64,000 nucleotides of DNA from Labilibaculum sp. DW002 (GCF_029029525.1 NZ_JAKJSC010000009.1:80289-144288); one strand, 5' to 3'. Shown: positions 52,494-62,544, counted from the stretch's first letter. Program-made: numbers and translations. Notes: generated by a model from the sequence alone, not told the origin.

Positions 52494-53732
52494 TTAAAAC
52501 GAGTATTTAAAATGTACCATTAAACGAGTACTTCCTACTTCATTGGAATCTTTTACTTTTCCGTTAACCTGAGTCGTACCATAAGCAGCAGAAGTATAAA
52601 GTGCTTGTGTACCAATCATGAAATTACCAGAGTAAAACTCAACACGAGGACCAAACTGGTATACGTAATCGATATTAGAACCACGACTATACAAACCAAC
52701 AAAATCATCTCCATTCTTTGCTAAATCATCATCAGCACCTAAGTTTTTGGTATAACCTGCAAATAGGCCATAACGAACATTACCTGTTGTTGTATACACA
52801 TCAGACCAAATAGAAGAAGTCTTAACATTGGTGTACTCATAGTCTCCATTTGCTTTAACATTCTTAACGCCATAACCACCCAACATTACAAAGTTGTACA
52901 TGTTTTGTCCGTAAATTGTATGAAGGTTCCAAACTACTTTATCCGACTTAAGAGTCATCCAAGCGTTCATTTGGTAGCTGCTTAGTAGTTCATCGGTTTT
53001 AGCACCTAAAGGATTTACAACCATTGGCTTCAAAAACTTGTACCCTGCCGTTGCACCTAAGGTAAAACCTTTTGCAAAATCGTACTTCACCTGAGCTGAA
53101 AATTCAGGAATACTAGCTTGTTGCGCATATTTTACATTTGCACCATCAGGACCATTAGATTTAAAATCCATTTCGGACAGAGCCGCAATAAATGCATATC
53201 CTTTTTTATCTCCTAATTCACGAGTATAACGAAACTGAGGAGCTCTTCCCAACACATTAAATGGTAATCCTCCACCCCAGTGCTGAACTTTTGGGAAACA
53301 TGAAGTAACGAACATTGGGTGCCAAGTTTTACCAACCAATAATTCATCTTTACCCCAATCTAATTTTACAAATGCATGACGCAAACGAAACAGTCCACTT
53401 CTGCCTGTAGAAGTACCAACAAAATCGCCTTGAATGGTTGCCGATCCTTGAGCTCCAAATGCCTCAAAACCGGTAACACCAACATTTAAACGAGAATGAA
53501 TTGAAGTCATGAACAACTCAGACCTATCATTTAAATCCTCACCATTAATATCGTATGATTTGGCTGCTGGATAAAGGATAACCTCACCCTCGCGAGAATT
53601 AACTGTTTTACGCGAATCGAAAATTGCCTCAGCAGATACAAATCCACCTAATTTAACTTTCACATCATTTTTCTTTTGAGCTATACCTACTAATGGAAGC
53701 AGTGCCAGCATCAAGATGAATAATTTCTTCAT
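52494..53732 (-). CDS. Outer membrane porin-like beta-barrel protein
   Basis: The 412-residue protein has a Sec signal peptide (residues 1-18, ending in IAQ) and then long runs of alternating hydrophobic residues as in beta-barrels, closing with MVHFKYSF, whose C-terminal Phe is the mark of outer membrane proteins. It contains GRSGLFRLRHAFVKLDWGK, a stretch like those of DcaP/OprP-type porins. It is the last gene of the minus-strand lactate block (150 bp after the FAD/FeS gene), so it may admit lactate or other organic acids; this is an inference from position only. Confidence 0.78.
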   Translation of the reverse strand: MKKLFILMLALLPLVGIAQKKNDVKVKLGGFVSAEAIFDSRKTVNSREGEVILYPAAKSYDINGEDLNDRSELFMTSIHSRLNVGVTGFEAFGAQGSATIQGDFVGTSTGRSGLFRLRHAFVKLDWGKDELLVGKTWHPMFVTSCFPKVQHWGGGLPFNVLGRAPQFRYTRELGDKKGYAFIAALSEMDFKSNGPDGANVKYAQQASIPEFSAQVKYDFAKGFTLGATAGYKFLKPMVVNPLGAKTDELLSSYQMNAWMTLKSDKVVWNLHTIYGQNMYNFVMLGGYGVKNVKANGDYEYTNVKTSSIWSDVYTTTGNVRYGLFAGYTKNLGADDDLAKNGDDFVGLYSRGSNIDYVYQFGPRVEFYSGNFMIGTQALYTSAAYGTTQVNGKVKDSNEVGSTRLMVHFKYSF

Positions 53733-53882
53733 TTTATAAATTTTAGGTTTTTTTTCAAATTAGGAAGCAATACATGATCTTTTTATTATCGCAATAAAAA
53801 ACAAAATAAAAGCGATTAAATAAAGATCATGCATGTTCCAAAAATAGTGATTATGGTTTGGAATTTACAATTTCCAATTGGG

Positions 53883-56708
53883 TTATTTTTTTGCAGTAGT
53901 TGCTCTATCTACCAAGTAAACAATAGATTGATAAGACACACCACTGTTTAAAGTAAGGCCAATTTCACAAGTTCTACTTGTTGAATATCCATTCTTAACT
54001 TCTGCTGGATGCTGAATTTTCAGATCTCTTAAGCCATGATCATTTAGCTCTGGATGAGTGAATCCTCTATCGCCAGCAAAACCACAACAGTTCGTATCTG
54101 GTTTCACAACATTTGTTGCACATCTTTTAGCCAAGTTGACCAATTGATCGTCAACACCTAATTTCTTAGCAGAACAAACTGCAAATACCGAAACGGTTTC
54201 GTCAACTGGAGTAAAGTTTAAATGATCTGCCAAATATTCGTTGATAAACTCAATTGGCTCGTACAATTTCAAGTTTGGTTCCATGTTTTCTTTCATGGTG
54301 TACAAGCAAGGACTCATATCGCACAAAATTGGATATTCACCATTGTTACTTGCTTTCTTTAAAGCCAACTCTAGGTCGTTCGACTTCTTGATTCCCGCCT
54401 CTTTGAAACCTTTACTCAAGAATGCCATACCACAACAGTGTGTATTTACATTTTCAGGATAAATAATTTCATAACCAGCTTTCTGAATCAACTGCTCAAT
54501 TTTCTTGGTTAAGGCTACTTTTTCATCGTAATCTTTCGAAACACCCATACTTTGATTGATACAAGATGGGAAGTAAACCACTTTTTTAGGATTGTTTTTG
54601 TTTACCGCAGGTGGCACAATTTTAGGTGCTCCCTTTGGGAAAGCTTTGCTCCAACGAGGAATTGTATTACCCGATAAAGAACGCATTCCACCAGAGATTC
54701 CGCCCATTATTCCTGAGCCTAAAATCGAATGGAAGAAATTGACAGTATTTAAGCCCATTTTTGCATAAGACTGCACTTTATCCATATTATCGGCACACCA
54801 CATGGCATATTTTTTAGCCTTTGGCGATGCTTCGGTCGATCGAAGATCTTTGACCAATTTACCGGTATCGATTTTAACTGGACAACTTAGTGCACACAAA
54901 CTATCAGTAGCACACAATTGTAGCGCTTCGTAGTCGAATTGCTTCACTAGGTTAGCCAATTCGTGTGGCTTCTCTCCTGTGGCTTTTAAACGGGTAATTT
55001 CGCGGAATGTAGCAATTCGCTGACGTGGACTTAAAGTTAGGTTGTGCGAAACACAAACTGGCTCACAGAATCCACATTCCATGCACTGATCGATTTTCTC
55101 GTGAGCAGCTGGTAGTGGTTTTAAATCTTTAAGGTGAGCTTGCTTATCGGCATTTAAAATTACACCCGGATTGATTAGATAACGAGGATCAAAAATCTCC
55201 TTAATCTGTTTCATTAGGTTGTAAGCATCCGTTCCCCACTCCATTTCTACATATGGAGCCATGTTTCGGCCTGTACCGTGCTCTGCTTTTAGTGCACCAT
55301 CGTAACGACCAACCACAAGGTCGGCTAACTCATCCATGAATTTTGCATACCTGTCGATTTCGGACTGCGTACCAAAATCTTGTGTAAATACGAAGTGAAG
55401 ATTACCTTCCAAGGCATGTCCGAAAATAACGGCTTCAGAATAATCATATTTCTTAAAAAGATCTTGTAGGTCTAATGTTGCTTCGGCCAATTTTGGCACT
55501 GGAAAACAAACATCTTCGATAATTACTGTAGTACCGACCTTACGCATACCTCCAACAGTTGGCAATAATCCTTTACGGATTTTCCAAAGCATTGCAAATT
55601 CGGCTGGCACATCGGTAAATTCAATTGGAATTTCGACTTGAATATCCTTAACGGCATTTTTAATGATGCCGATTTGTTCTTTTAGTTTCTTTCCATCTTC
55701 GGCTCTTGTTTCGACCAAAATAGCCGAAGCACCTTCCGATAGTGTTTTCAAATATGCAGGTACGCCATCGTCGTTTTCAACAGAACGCAAGGCAGCTCTA
55801 TCCATCAATTCAACTGCAGCAACCGGCTCCGATTTCAAAATAGAAACAGCTCTACAAGCTTTTTCAATATCAGGGTAAACCATCAACGAACTCGCCTTAA
55901 ATTTGTGCTCGATTACAGTTTTGTAAACCACCTCGGAAATAAAGCCAAGTGTTCCTTCAGAACCAATCATGATATGTGTTAAAATATCGATTGGATCGGA
56001 ATAATCAACCAATGCATTTAAGCTGTAACCAGTTGTATTCTTCATTTTGAATTTTTCGCGGATACGAGCATTCAAAGTTTTGTTGTTGCTAACATCGATG
56101 GCCAATTGCCCTAAATCGCTTAGCAAGTTGGCATGCGTTTTTTTAAAATCGGCAATGCTTTCTTTACAAGAAGTATCTAAAACAGTTCCATCGTGCAAAA
56201 TAACACGAATAGAGTCGATTGTTTTGTATGAATTTTCGGAAGTACCACAACACATACCTGATGCATTATTAGCAGCAATACCACCAATCATAGCAGCATT
56301 AATGGAAGCTGGATCGGGTCCAATCTTCATTCCATAAGGAGCCAATAGTTGATTGGCACGTGCCCCTGTAATTCCTGGCTGAAGTCTAATTTTAGCTCCT
56401 TTATCAAGAATGGTATGCTTTTTCCAATGATCGCCCGCAACCACTAATACAGAGTCGCTAATTGCCTGTCCCGACAAACTGGTACCAGCTGCTCGGTAGG
56501 TAACCGGAATATCTAAATCGTTACATTCGCGCATGATAAGGCTTACCTCAGCTTCGCTTTTTGATTTGATAACCAGTTTCGGTATTAATCTGTAAAAACT
56601 AGCATCGGTTCCCCAAGCCAGTGTATGTAGTGGATCATGAAACATACGATCTTTAGTAATCGTTTTTAACAATCGTTCATGTAGTTTTTTATATTCTCCT
56701 GTAAGCAT
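53883..56708 (-). CDS. FAD-linked oxidase with FeS and CCG domains (D-lactate dehydrogenase-like)
   Basis: The 941-residue protein fuses three parts: an FAD-binding PCMH-type domain (VTYRAAGTSLSGQAISDS near residue 55, GGIAANNASGMCCGT near residue 145), a C-terminal FAD-oxidase domain with the histidine motif HALEGNLHFVF, and an FeS part with CMECGFCEPVC and CATDSLCALSCPV, followed by a CCG domain (HCCGMAF, NCCGFAG). This layout is that of the long GlcD/Dld-II/YdiJ-type enzymes, which oxidise D-lactate or other 2-hydroxy acids and pass electrons to quinone or ferredoxin. The lactate permease and Lut genes beside it support D-lactate. A minus-strand -7 match (TATATTTG, 56792-56799) precedes it. 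Confidence 0.88.
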   Translation of the reverse strand: MLTGEYKKLHERLLKTITKDRMFHDPLHTLAWGTDASFYRLIPKLVIKSKSEAEVSLIMRECNDLDIPVTYRAAGTSLSGQAISDSVLVVAGDHWKKHTILDKGAKIRLQPGITGARANQLLAPYGMKIGPDPASINAAMIGGIAANNASGMCCGTSENSYKTIDSIRVILHDGTVLDTSCKESIADFKKTHANLLSDLGQLAIDVSNNKTLNARIREKFKMKNTTGYSLNALVDYSDPIDILTHIMIGSEGTLGFISEVVYKTVIEHKFKASSLMVYPDIEKACRAVSILKSEPVAAVELMDRAALRSVENDDGVPAYLKTLSEGASAILVETRAEDGKKLKEQIGIIKNAVKDIQVEIPIEFTDVPAEFAMLWKIRKGLLPTVGGMRKVGTTVIIEDVCFPVPKLAEATLDLQDLFKKYDYSEAVIFGHALEGNLHFVFTQDFGTQSEIDRYAKFMDELADLVVGRYDGALKAEHGTGRNMAPYVEMEWGTDAYNLMKQIKEIFDPRYLINPGVILNADKQAHLKDLKPLPAAHEKIDQCMECGFCEPVCVSHNLTLSPRQRIATFREITRLKATGEKPHELANLVKQFDYEALQLCATDSLCALSCPVKIDTGKLVKDLRSTEASPKAKKYAMWCADNMDKVQSYAKMGLNTVNFFHSILGSGIMGGISGGMRSLSGNTIPRWSKAFPKGAPKIVPPAVNKNNPKKVVYFPSCINQSMGVSKDYDEKVALTKKIEQLIQKAGYEIIYPENVNTHCCGMAFLSKGFKEAGIKKSNDLELALKKASNNGEYPILCDMSPCLYTMKENMEPNLKLYEPIEFINEYLADHLNFTPVDETVSVFAVCSAKKLGVDDQLVNLAKRCATNVVKPDTNCCGFAGDRGFTHPELNDHGLRDLKIQHPAEVKNGYSTSRTCEIGLTLNSGVSYQSIVYLVDRATTAKK

Positions 56709-56860
56709 CTTTCTTCGATTTTATTTTTCGGTCATCCTAATTAACAAATATTTGGCAATTTTACCCCATCTTAAATTGGTAACTTGTATGACAAATATAC
56801 GTTTTCAATCTTAAAAAAGAACCATATATCCGCGAAAGCGAATACATGGTTGATATATTA

Positions 56861-58519
56861 TTACAATGGCAGTGGATTAAAACCTGATGATATTAAGACC
56901 ATCACAATAATCATTACCGCTAAATAGTAGATGAATGCTGGTATTGCATTTCTTCGGATGATTGTACCTTCGGCACCAATACATCCAACTGTAGCACAAA
57001 CTGCAACCACATTGTTTACACAAATCATATTACCCAAAGCAGCACCAATTGTTTGAACCGCTACGATTAATACTTGAGGAATACCTAAAATAGTTGCTGT
57101 TTCGAATTGTAGAGAAGAAAATAGCAAGTTAGATACGGTTGCCGAACCAGACATAAATGATCCTAAAACACCAACAATTGGTGCAATAATTGGATATGCA
57201 TTACCCGATAAATCGGCTATTGAAGTTGCCATTGTTGTTAGCATACTATCCATGCCAGCACCATTGGTTCCTGATTTTAGCATTAACTGAACCATGGCAA
57301 CACCTGCAAATAAAGCAATTGCTGCTCCACTAATTTGCTTAAAAGTTGTTTTCCAAGATGTAAGTACCTGCTTAGGCGACATTTTATGCATGAAGTTGGT
57401 AATTACAGCTACCAAAATAAAAGGAATTGTTCCTGGTAGGTATGCCCATTTTAACACATAGGTTAATCCGTCGATACCGAAAATATTAGAAAGCGTTATT
57501 GTTTGAGCAGCTAACCATCCTTTTAATCCTAAAGAAGGAATACGAGTAACTACTAATATAATAGCGATTAATACATATGGCATCCAAGCTTTTGCTAAGC
57601 CCATTTTGGCTTCGCCTGTATCGCCAGTAGAATCGTTAGATAACCAGCTTTTATCCCATTCTGACTTTGGAGGAAAATCCCATGATTCTTTTGGCATAAG
57701 AAAACCTCTTTTTGCTGCAAAAATAATAATTCCTAATCCGATAAATGCTCCTAATAATGATGGAAGATCCGGACCTAATGTTGAAGCAATAACAACATAT
57801 GGCACTGCAAATGCTAAACCAGCAAAAATTGCGAATGGTGCAGCTGCTAATGCAGGCTTAATCGATTTTTCTTTACCAAAAAACTTGGTCATGATCATGA
57901 TACCCAATAATGGTACAAAAATACCTACAATAGCGTTCGGTATTGCAACCCATTCGGTTAATGCCATTTTAAAAACTTCTGGATTGGCACCTATATCGGA
58001 AAGGTTTTGCTCAAGCGTAACCATAGCACCACCACTAATTGGTGTTCCTACCGCTCCGTAAGGTACAGGTACCGAATTAAAAATTAAGGCAACCATTGCT
58101 GCGGCTAATGGGGGAAATCCGAGACCAACCAAAAGGGGTCCGGCTAAGGCAGCAGGTGTTCCAAATCCGGCAGCACCTTCGATAAATGCTCCAAACATGA
58201 AACCAATGATAATGGCCTGAATTCGTCTATCGGTTGTAATTCCACTAAAACCATTGTTGATGGTTGTCATTGCTCCCGACAACTTCATGGTGTTTAGTAT
58301 GAGAATTGCACCAAAAATAATGATGAGAATATCCATGGCTTTTAAAAATCCAAATACGGAATATCCCATAATGTGAAACAAGTCTATTTCCCATACTGTG
58401 TAGGCAACGATCACGGCTAACAGCAGCGATAAAGGCAAAGCCTTTTTTGCTCCCCAATTGAGGCCCACCATTAATACAATGGTTAATAAAATAGGTGAAA
58501 AAGCTAATAATGCGTCCAT
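56861..58519 (-). CDS. L-lactate permease family transporter
   Basis: The 552-residue protein has about 12-14 membrane helices and the LctP/LldP family pattern (PF02652), including [29 protein letters not shown] sequence near residues 107-131, and a repeat of similar form in the C-terminal half ([14 protein letters not shown]). It takes up lactate, and in relatives glycolate, by proton symport across the inner membrane. It lies between the LutBA-type and the FAD/FeS genes, with a small ORF just upstream. Symbol lctP or lldP would apply; I leave it blank because substrate range is not proved. Confidence 0.93.
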   Translation of the reverse strand: MDALLAFSPILLTIVLMVGLNWGAKKALPLSLLLAVIVAYTVWEIDLFHIMGYSVFGFLKAMDILIIIFGAILILNTMKLSGAMTTINNGFSGITTDRRIQAIIIGFMFGAFIEGAAGFGTPAALAGPLLVGLGFPPLAAAMVALIFNSVPVPYGAVGTPISGGAMVTLEQNLSDIGANPEVFKMALTEWVAIPNAIVGIFVPLLGIMIMTKFFGKEKSIKPALAAAPFAIFAGLAFAVPYVVIASTLGPDLPSLLGAFIGLGIIIFAAKRGFLMPKESWDFPPKSEWDKSWLSNDSTGDTGEAKMGLAKAWMPYVLIAIILVVTRIPSLGLKGWLAAQTITLSNIFGIDGLTYVLKWAYLPGTIPFILVAVITNFMHKMSPKQVLTSWKTTFKQISGAAIALFAGVAMVQLMLKSGTNGAGMDSMLTTMATSIADLSGNAYPIIAPIVGVLGSFMSGSATVSNLLFSSLQFETATILGIPQVLIVAVQTIGAALGNMICVNNVVAVCATVGCIGAEGTIIRRNAIPAFIYYLAVMIIVMVLISSGFNPLPL

Positions 58520-58536
58520 AAAAAATTAGTTTAGGT

Positions 58537-58728
58537 TTAATTATAAATTGTTTTTTTATTTTTAGTAAATGGGTTAGATCTACTATATTTTTCGTTTATC
58601 GATTTGTCTGTTTTTTTAAAGTCTCCGAACTTTGCACTCGAGTGCATTAAAGAATCCAAAGCATTCAGTTTTTGTTTTAAATCGTTTAAACTTTTATTGA
58701 TATCAATTTTATTATTTTCAAAGTCCAT
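58537..58728 (-). CDS. Small protein in the lactate operon, unknown function
   Basis: The 63-residue ORF lies 11 bases after the LutBA-type gene and 17 before the permease gene on the same strand, with a spacing that fits a coupled operon. The protein is charged, rich in Lys, Asn, Asp and Ser, and predicted helical in its first half (INKSLNDLKQKLNALDSLM, heptad-like), without signal or membrane segment. I do not recognise it. Its position makes it a likely real gene, though it could be non-coding. Confidence 0.5.
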   Translation of the reverse strand: MDFENNKIDINKSLNDLKQKLNALDSLMHSSAKFGDFKKTDKSINEKYSRSNPFTKNKKTIYN

Positions 58729-58739
58729 TACTTTATATT

Positions 58740-60890
58740 TTATTTCTCAATAATTTCCACATGCTTTTCGATGAATTCTGTTAAGTGAAGTACTTTTACA
58801 GGCACATTTTTGTGCATTAATCCGCCGTTAATTTGCATTACACATCCTGGACAATCGGTTACCAATATCTCAGCAGAACTGGCTTCGATATTTTCAATTT
58901 TTTTGGTTAAGATTCCTTCAGAAATAGTTGCAAAGTCGAGAGAATAAGTCCCACCAAAACCACAACAAACATTTGTATCGGTTAATGGAATAAATTGTTT
59001 TCCTAATAAACTGGAAAGGAAAGATTCTGCGGAATAATCCAATGATCTGGAATCATGACAAGGCGTATGATAAGTCACCTTTTTATTCCCTTTTACTTTA
59101 AAACGTATGTTATTATCTTCCAAAAATTTCCCTATTGGTGTTACCATATCTCCCAATTGAGATGCTTTTTTATAGCGATTAGGATCCTCTTTTGTGAAGT
59201 CTAAAAATTCGTGTTTAATTGCTCCTCCACATGTAGGACAAAGCACAAGTAGCGCTTCATAGTTTTTAGGACCTTGTAAATTATCCAGTGTATTGTAAAT
59301 CATGCTTTTTGCATTCTCAGGATCTCCTGATGCAATTGCAGGAATACCACAACATGCTGCTTTTTTAGGAATATCGACCTGGATACCGCTCTTTTGAAGT
59401 AATTTAACCATTGCCAATCCCATTTCTGGATAGAAATATTCGATTGCACAACCAGGATAAAAGAATACTTTTCGATCGGAAGTAAACTGATCGTAGCCAT
59501 CTTTATAAAAGCGTTTGCTAAATGTTTTTGAAGCTAAAGCAGGGAATTTTCTAAAATCCATTTCTTTAGGCAACATTGGTACTGTGCTAATTATTTTTTC
59601 TTGATTTGTTTTGTTGGTTTTTGTTAGTGGAAATTGAAAGTTAGCTCCAATACTTAGTAAGGACTTCATTCGATCGGGCTTTGCAACCACATTTTTAAAG
59701 ACTTTCTTTTTTATTGGGTTGATGCCATACTTTTTACCGACAACCAATTTCAGATCAGAAATTAAAGCCTGTAAATCAATGCCCGAAGGGCAATTAAAAG
59801 AACAAGCACGACAACCAATACACATTTTTAAAATGTCCTTAGCTGCTTCATCTCCCTGATATAATGCTGTTAAAATTAGGCCAATAGATCCGATGTATCG
59901 ATCGCCATAAACATGACCACCAACCATTTCGTATGCAGGACAAATGTTAGCACAACTTCCACAACGCACACATTTAAGTGCTTCTTTAAATTTAGGATGT
60001 TCGAAAAATGCCAAACGTCCATTATCTAAAAACACATAATGCGTTTCCTTAACACCATCTTCATTTTTATGAGATGGCACTCTACCTTTAATCCAAGTAG
60101 TATATGATGTAATGGTTTGTCCAGTTGCACTTTTTGGCAATACACGGACAATATCTAATGCTTGATTAAAATCATCGCACAACTTCTCGTATCCGACTAA
60201 AACGATATGTACTGGTGGTACAGTTGACGATAAACGAGCATTACCTTCGTTGGTTACCAAACCAATTGTACCTGTACTAGCCACGGCAACATTTGCCCCA
60301 GTCATTCCCACACCCGATTTAAAATATGAGCTGCGAAGAAATCGACGAGCAATTTCGACCATTGCCTTAATGTCCTCCGGATCTACTGCTTCTCCGGTAT
60401 AATCGGAAAATATTTTGGCAACTTGCTGTCTTGTTTTGTGAATAGCTGGCATTACCATGTGCGACGGATGCTCGTTTGCTAACTGAAGAATCCACTCACC
60501 CAAATCGGTTTCGATCGGTTGCAAACCTTCCTTCTCTAAATAATGATTAAGTAATATCTCTTCTGATGTCATCGATTTACTTTTCACCATGTATTTAGCA
60601 TCGTGCTTTTTCATTACATCGGCAATGTATTTACATGCATCCTCGCCTGTTTTTGCTTGAAAAACCTTACAGCCGTGCTTTTCTACATTATTTTTAAAAA
60701 GATTGAATTGTTCCATTACCTTCTTTAAATCCCGATCCTTTAGATCGTGAACTCTTGTTCGTAATGCTTCAAAATCTAAACCTTTGTAAGCATTGTCTTT
60801 AGAAGCCTTATATGCTGTAGCAAAACCTTTAAGATTCTTGTACAAAACCTCATCGTTTATTTTTTCCTGAATTTTATCTTGTATGTTCAT
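58740..60890 (-). CDS. Lactate utilisation protein, LutB-LutA fusion
   Basis: The 716-residue protein starts with a LUD domain as in LutB (KYMVKSKSMTSEEILLNHYL near residue 96), followed by two 4Fe-4S groups, CVRCGSCANICPAYEMVGGH near residue 310 and CIGCRACSFNCPSG near residue 357. Then, at about residues 465-705, comes a CCG-type region as in LutA: ACCGIPAIASGDPENA, CPTCGG, NVCCGFGGTYS and CPGCVMQI. So the LutA part follows the LutB part on one chain, where Bacillus has two proteins. With LutC it should form the L-lactate oxidising complex in the cytoplasm. It lies ten bases after lutC. Confidence 0.9.
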   Translation of the reverse strand: MNIQDKIQEKINDEVLYKNLKGFATAYKASKDNAYKGLDFEALRTRVHDLKDRDLKKVMEQFNLFKNNVEKHGCKVFQAKTGEDACKYIADVMKKHDAKYMVKSKSMTSEEILLNHYLEKEGLQPIETDLGEWILQLANEHPSHMVMPAIHKTRQQVAKIFSDYTGEAVDPEDIKAMVEIARRFLRSSYFKSGVGMTGANVAVASTGTIGLVTNEGNARLSSTVPPVHIVLVGYEKLCDDFNQALDIVRVLPKSATGQTITSYTTWIKGRVPSHKNEDGVKETHYVFLDNGRLAFFEHPKFKEALKCVRCGSCANICPAYEMVGGHVYGDRYIGSIGLILTALYQGDEAAKDILKMCIGCRACSFNCPSGIDLQALISDLKLVVGKKYGINPIKKKVFKNVVAKPDRMKSLLSIGANFQFPLTKTNKTNQEKIISTVPMLPKEMDFRKFPALASKTFSKRFYKDGYDQFTSDRKVFFYPGCAIEYFYPEMGLAMVKLLQKSGIQVDIPKKAACCGIPAIASGDPENAKSMIYNTLDNLQGPKNYEALLVLCPTCGGAIKHEFLDFTKEDPNRYKKASQLGDMVTPIGKFLEDNNIRFKVKGNKKVTYHTPCHDSRSLDYSAESFLSSLLGKQFIPLTDTNVCCGFGGTYSLDFATISEGILTKKIENIEASSAEILVTDCPGCVMQINGGLMHKNVPVKVLHLTEFIEKHVEIIEK

Positions 60891-60899
60891 GGCTTCTAC

Positions 60900-61373
60900 T
60901 TATAAATCATTTAAAATATAAACTGTCATCTCTTTTGGACCGTGTACTCCAACTGTTAATACACGCTCGATATCGGCTGTTCGACTAGCTCCAGTTATAA
61001 AGGCAACATATCCACCCATATCAGCAGTTCTCTCTTCGATAAAATCGGCTACATCATTTAAACTGGCAACAAGCTTACTAATTGGCATTACAACAAATAA
61101 CTTTTCTGCCAGACAGGTTGCTAAACGTTTATTTTCGTTACAACTATCGATAACTACTGTTCCCGTTTCTGCTATCGCGAAATCAACTTCGACAAGAGCA
61201 CTTTTTATGCCTGCTTCTCCAGCTTGTATATCTTTCAGTTTAGAGAAAGTTTGAACATCGATGTATTCGAAACTTTCCTTGCCTAAAAGATTTTTAAATT
61301 CATCAGCCGACAGGATTTGGTTTTCATTTCCAACCAGTGCTGATTTGTCTAAAAAGAGTTCTAGCTTATTCAT
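60900..61373 (-). CDS. lutC: Lactate utilisation protein C, short form
   Basis: The 157-residue protein is a LUD domain protein like LutC: VDFAIAETGTVVIDSC near residues 62-77, then the closing GASRTADIERVLTVGVHGP near residues 129-147, a conserved LutC block. It is shorter than LutC of Bacillus (about 240 residues), missing part of the N-terminal region. It leads the lactate operon. Start is the ATG at 61373; the region upstream has several palindromes. Confidence 0.9.
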   Translation of the reverse strand: MNKLELFLDKSALVGNENQILSADEFKNLLGKESFEYIDVQTFSKLKDIQAGEAGIKSALVEVDFAIAETGTVVIDSCNENKRLATCLAEKLFVVMPISKLVASLNDVADFIEERTADMGGYVAFITGASRTADIERVLTVGVHGPKEMTVYILNDL

Positions 61374-61567
61374 GTGTTTATATCTTAAGGATTTTAATAG
61401 AATTGTCTTAAAAAGCTTACTGTTTGGGAATCTTACTAACCAAGAGGGATGCCAAGAATTTCACGCGCTCACTATTTAGAATCATTCAATTAGACTTGTG
61501 GCTGATTACCTGACTTTTAGTCTACGCAAAGGTTTTCAAAGAATGGAATTTAAAACGTTTTCGGCAC

Positions 61568-61583
61568 TGTTCAATATTGAACA
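61568..61583. promoter_or_regulatory. Perfect 16-bp palindrome upstream of the lactate operon
   Basis: TGTTCAATATTGAACA, about 200 bp before the lutC start. It may be an operator of the lactate operon or part of the mobile-element flank. Confidence 0.35.
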
Positions 61584-61610
61584 CATAGCATGCTTAGATG
61601 GTGCTATTTC

Positions 61611-61622
61611 GCACAATTGTGC
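61611..61622. promoter_or_regulatory. Perfect 12-bp palindrome upstream of the lactate operon
   Basis: GCACAATTGTGC lies 28 bp from the 16-bp palindrome; the two could make one operator region. Confidence 0.3.
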
Positions 61623-61898
61623 AATAAAGAACAGTGAATTTCAGGCCTCTATTATCAGCGAAAGCGAACAGAATATTTTGATTTTTTTGATAAAAGTAGA
61701 TGTTACAAATGGGATAAAAACAAGTTCTTCTACTAATCCATAAACATGTTTTATGCTTAATACTAATTAAAATTTGGGCTTGAAGAAACTTAGTATAGCT
61801 TTATTAATAAACAGTCTTAAAAAACCACTCGATTTTAACATACTTTTCTTACTTTAAACTTTTACTAGAGGGGCAATGATTCAGGCGTATTGATTAGA

Positions 61899-61913
61899 GC
61901 GAATGCAATTCGC
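61899..61913. repeat. REP-like palindrome upstream of the transposase
   Basis: GCGAAT-GCA-ATTCGC followed by CCC, the same unit as at 62493-62511 in the transposase gene. Confidence 0.65.
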
Positions 61914-62425
61914 CCCGACTGACGCTCCGAAAAAAATAAGAAATATCAATCTAAATTTTAAGAAAGCATGTACAATCCTCTCCTCCACCATAGAAGAAGC
62001 ATACGTTTGAAAAATTACGATTATTCGTGCGAAGGTTTGTATTTTATTACCCTCTGCTCCACTCAAAGTCTGAACATATTTGGGCATATCGCTAAAGGAA
62101 AAATGAATTTGAATGCTTTTGGAAAGATTGCCGCAGAAGAATGGCTTGCATCAGCAATTATTAGAAAGAATATCTCGCTGGGTGAATTTATTATCATGCC
62201 CAATCATATGCATGGTATTATCAGCATCGATTGTAAGATAGAAAATGATAATAAGGAAAATCTCGGAAAATTTAAATCTCCTTCGCAAAGCATTGGTGCT
62301 ATTATTAGAGGATATAAAGGAGCTACAACGAAAAGGATTAACCTGCTAATTAGAGAAGAGGGAAATAAAATTATAGCTGCGAGGGAATCTGATTCGGGCG
62401 ATTCATTTATTAAAGATCCTGTTAC

Positions 62426-62445
62426 GGGCGTATTGCAATACGCCC
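62426..62445. repeat. REP-like palindrome inside the transposase gene, copy 1
   Basis: GGGCGTATTGCAATACGCCC is a perfect 20-bp palindrome in frame, encoding the residues around GVLQYAPT. Confidence 0.8.
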
Positions 62446-62492
62446 CAACGAAAACCTCAACTAACGGCCCGACGCGAAATCGGAAAGAAAAA

Positions 62493-62511
62493 GGGCGAAT
62501 GCAATTCGCCC
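62493..62511. repeat. REP-like palindrome inside the transposase gene, copy 2
   Basis: GGGCGAAT-GCA-ATTCGCCC has 8-bp perfect arms and encodes the residues around GRMQFAPT. It matches the upstream copy at 61899-61913. Confidence 0.8.
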
Positions 62512-62544
62512 CAACAGACGCCCCAACAGACGCCCCAACTGAGG
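62509..62544. repeat. Three tandem 12-bp repeats in the transposase gene
   Basis: CCCCAACAGACG twice and a variant CCCCAACTGAGG, encoding APTD-APTD-APTE in frame. A multiple of three keeps the reading frame open whatever the copy number. Confidence 0.8.

Larger units (their letters stand above)
61374..61967. other. Region between lutC and the transposase, with palindromes
   Basis: These 594 bp contain TGTTCAATATTGAACA (61568-61583) and GCACAATTGTGC (61611-61622), both perfect palindromes, CACTGTTC / GAACAGTG flanking repeats (61565-61572 and 61629-61636), and a REP-like palindrome near 61899-61913. The 81-codon GTG frame at 61498 is not convincing. Confidence 0.6.

Noticed and set aside
57606..58061. 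151-codon frame opposite the lactate permease gene
   Set aside because: It is a reverse-strand shadow of a well-supported membrane protein gene.
61498..61743. 81-codon frame with a GTG start between lutC and the transposase
   Set aside because: It runs across several perfect palindromes, has no recognisable domain and no clear start context, so it is more likely regulatory or element-flanking sequence.
62509..62544. CRISPR-like short repeats
   Set aside because: The repeats are 12 bp, direct, without spacers, and in frame within a transposase gene.
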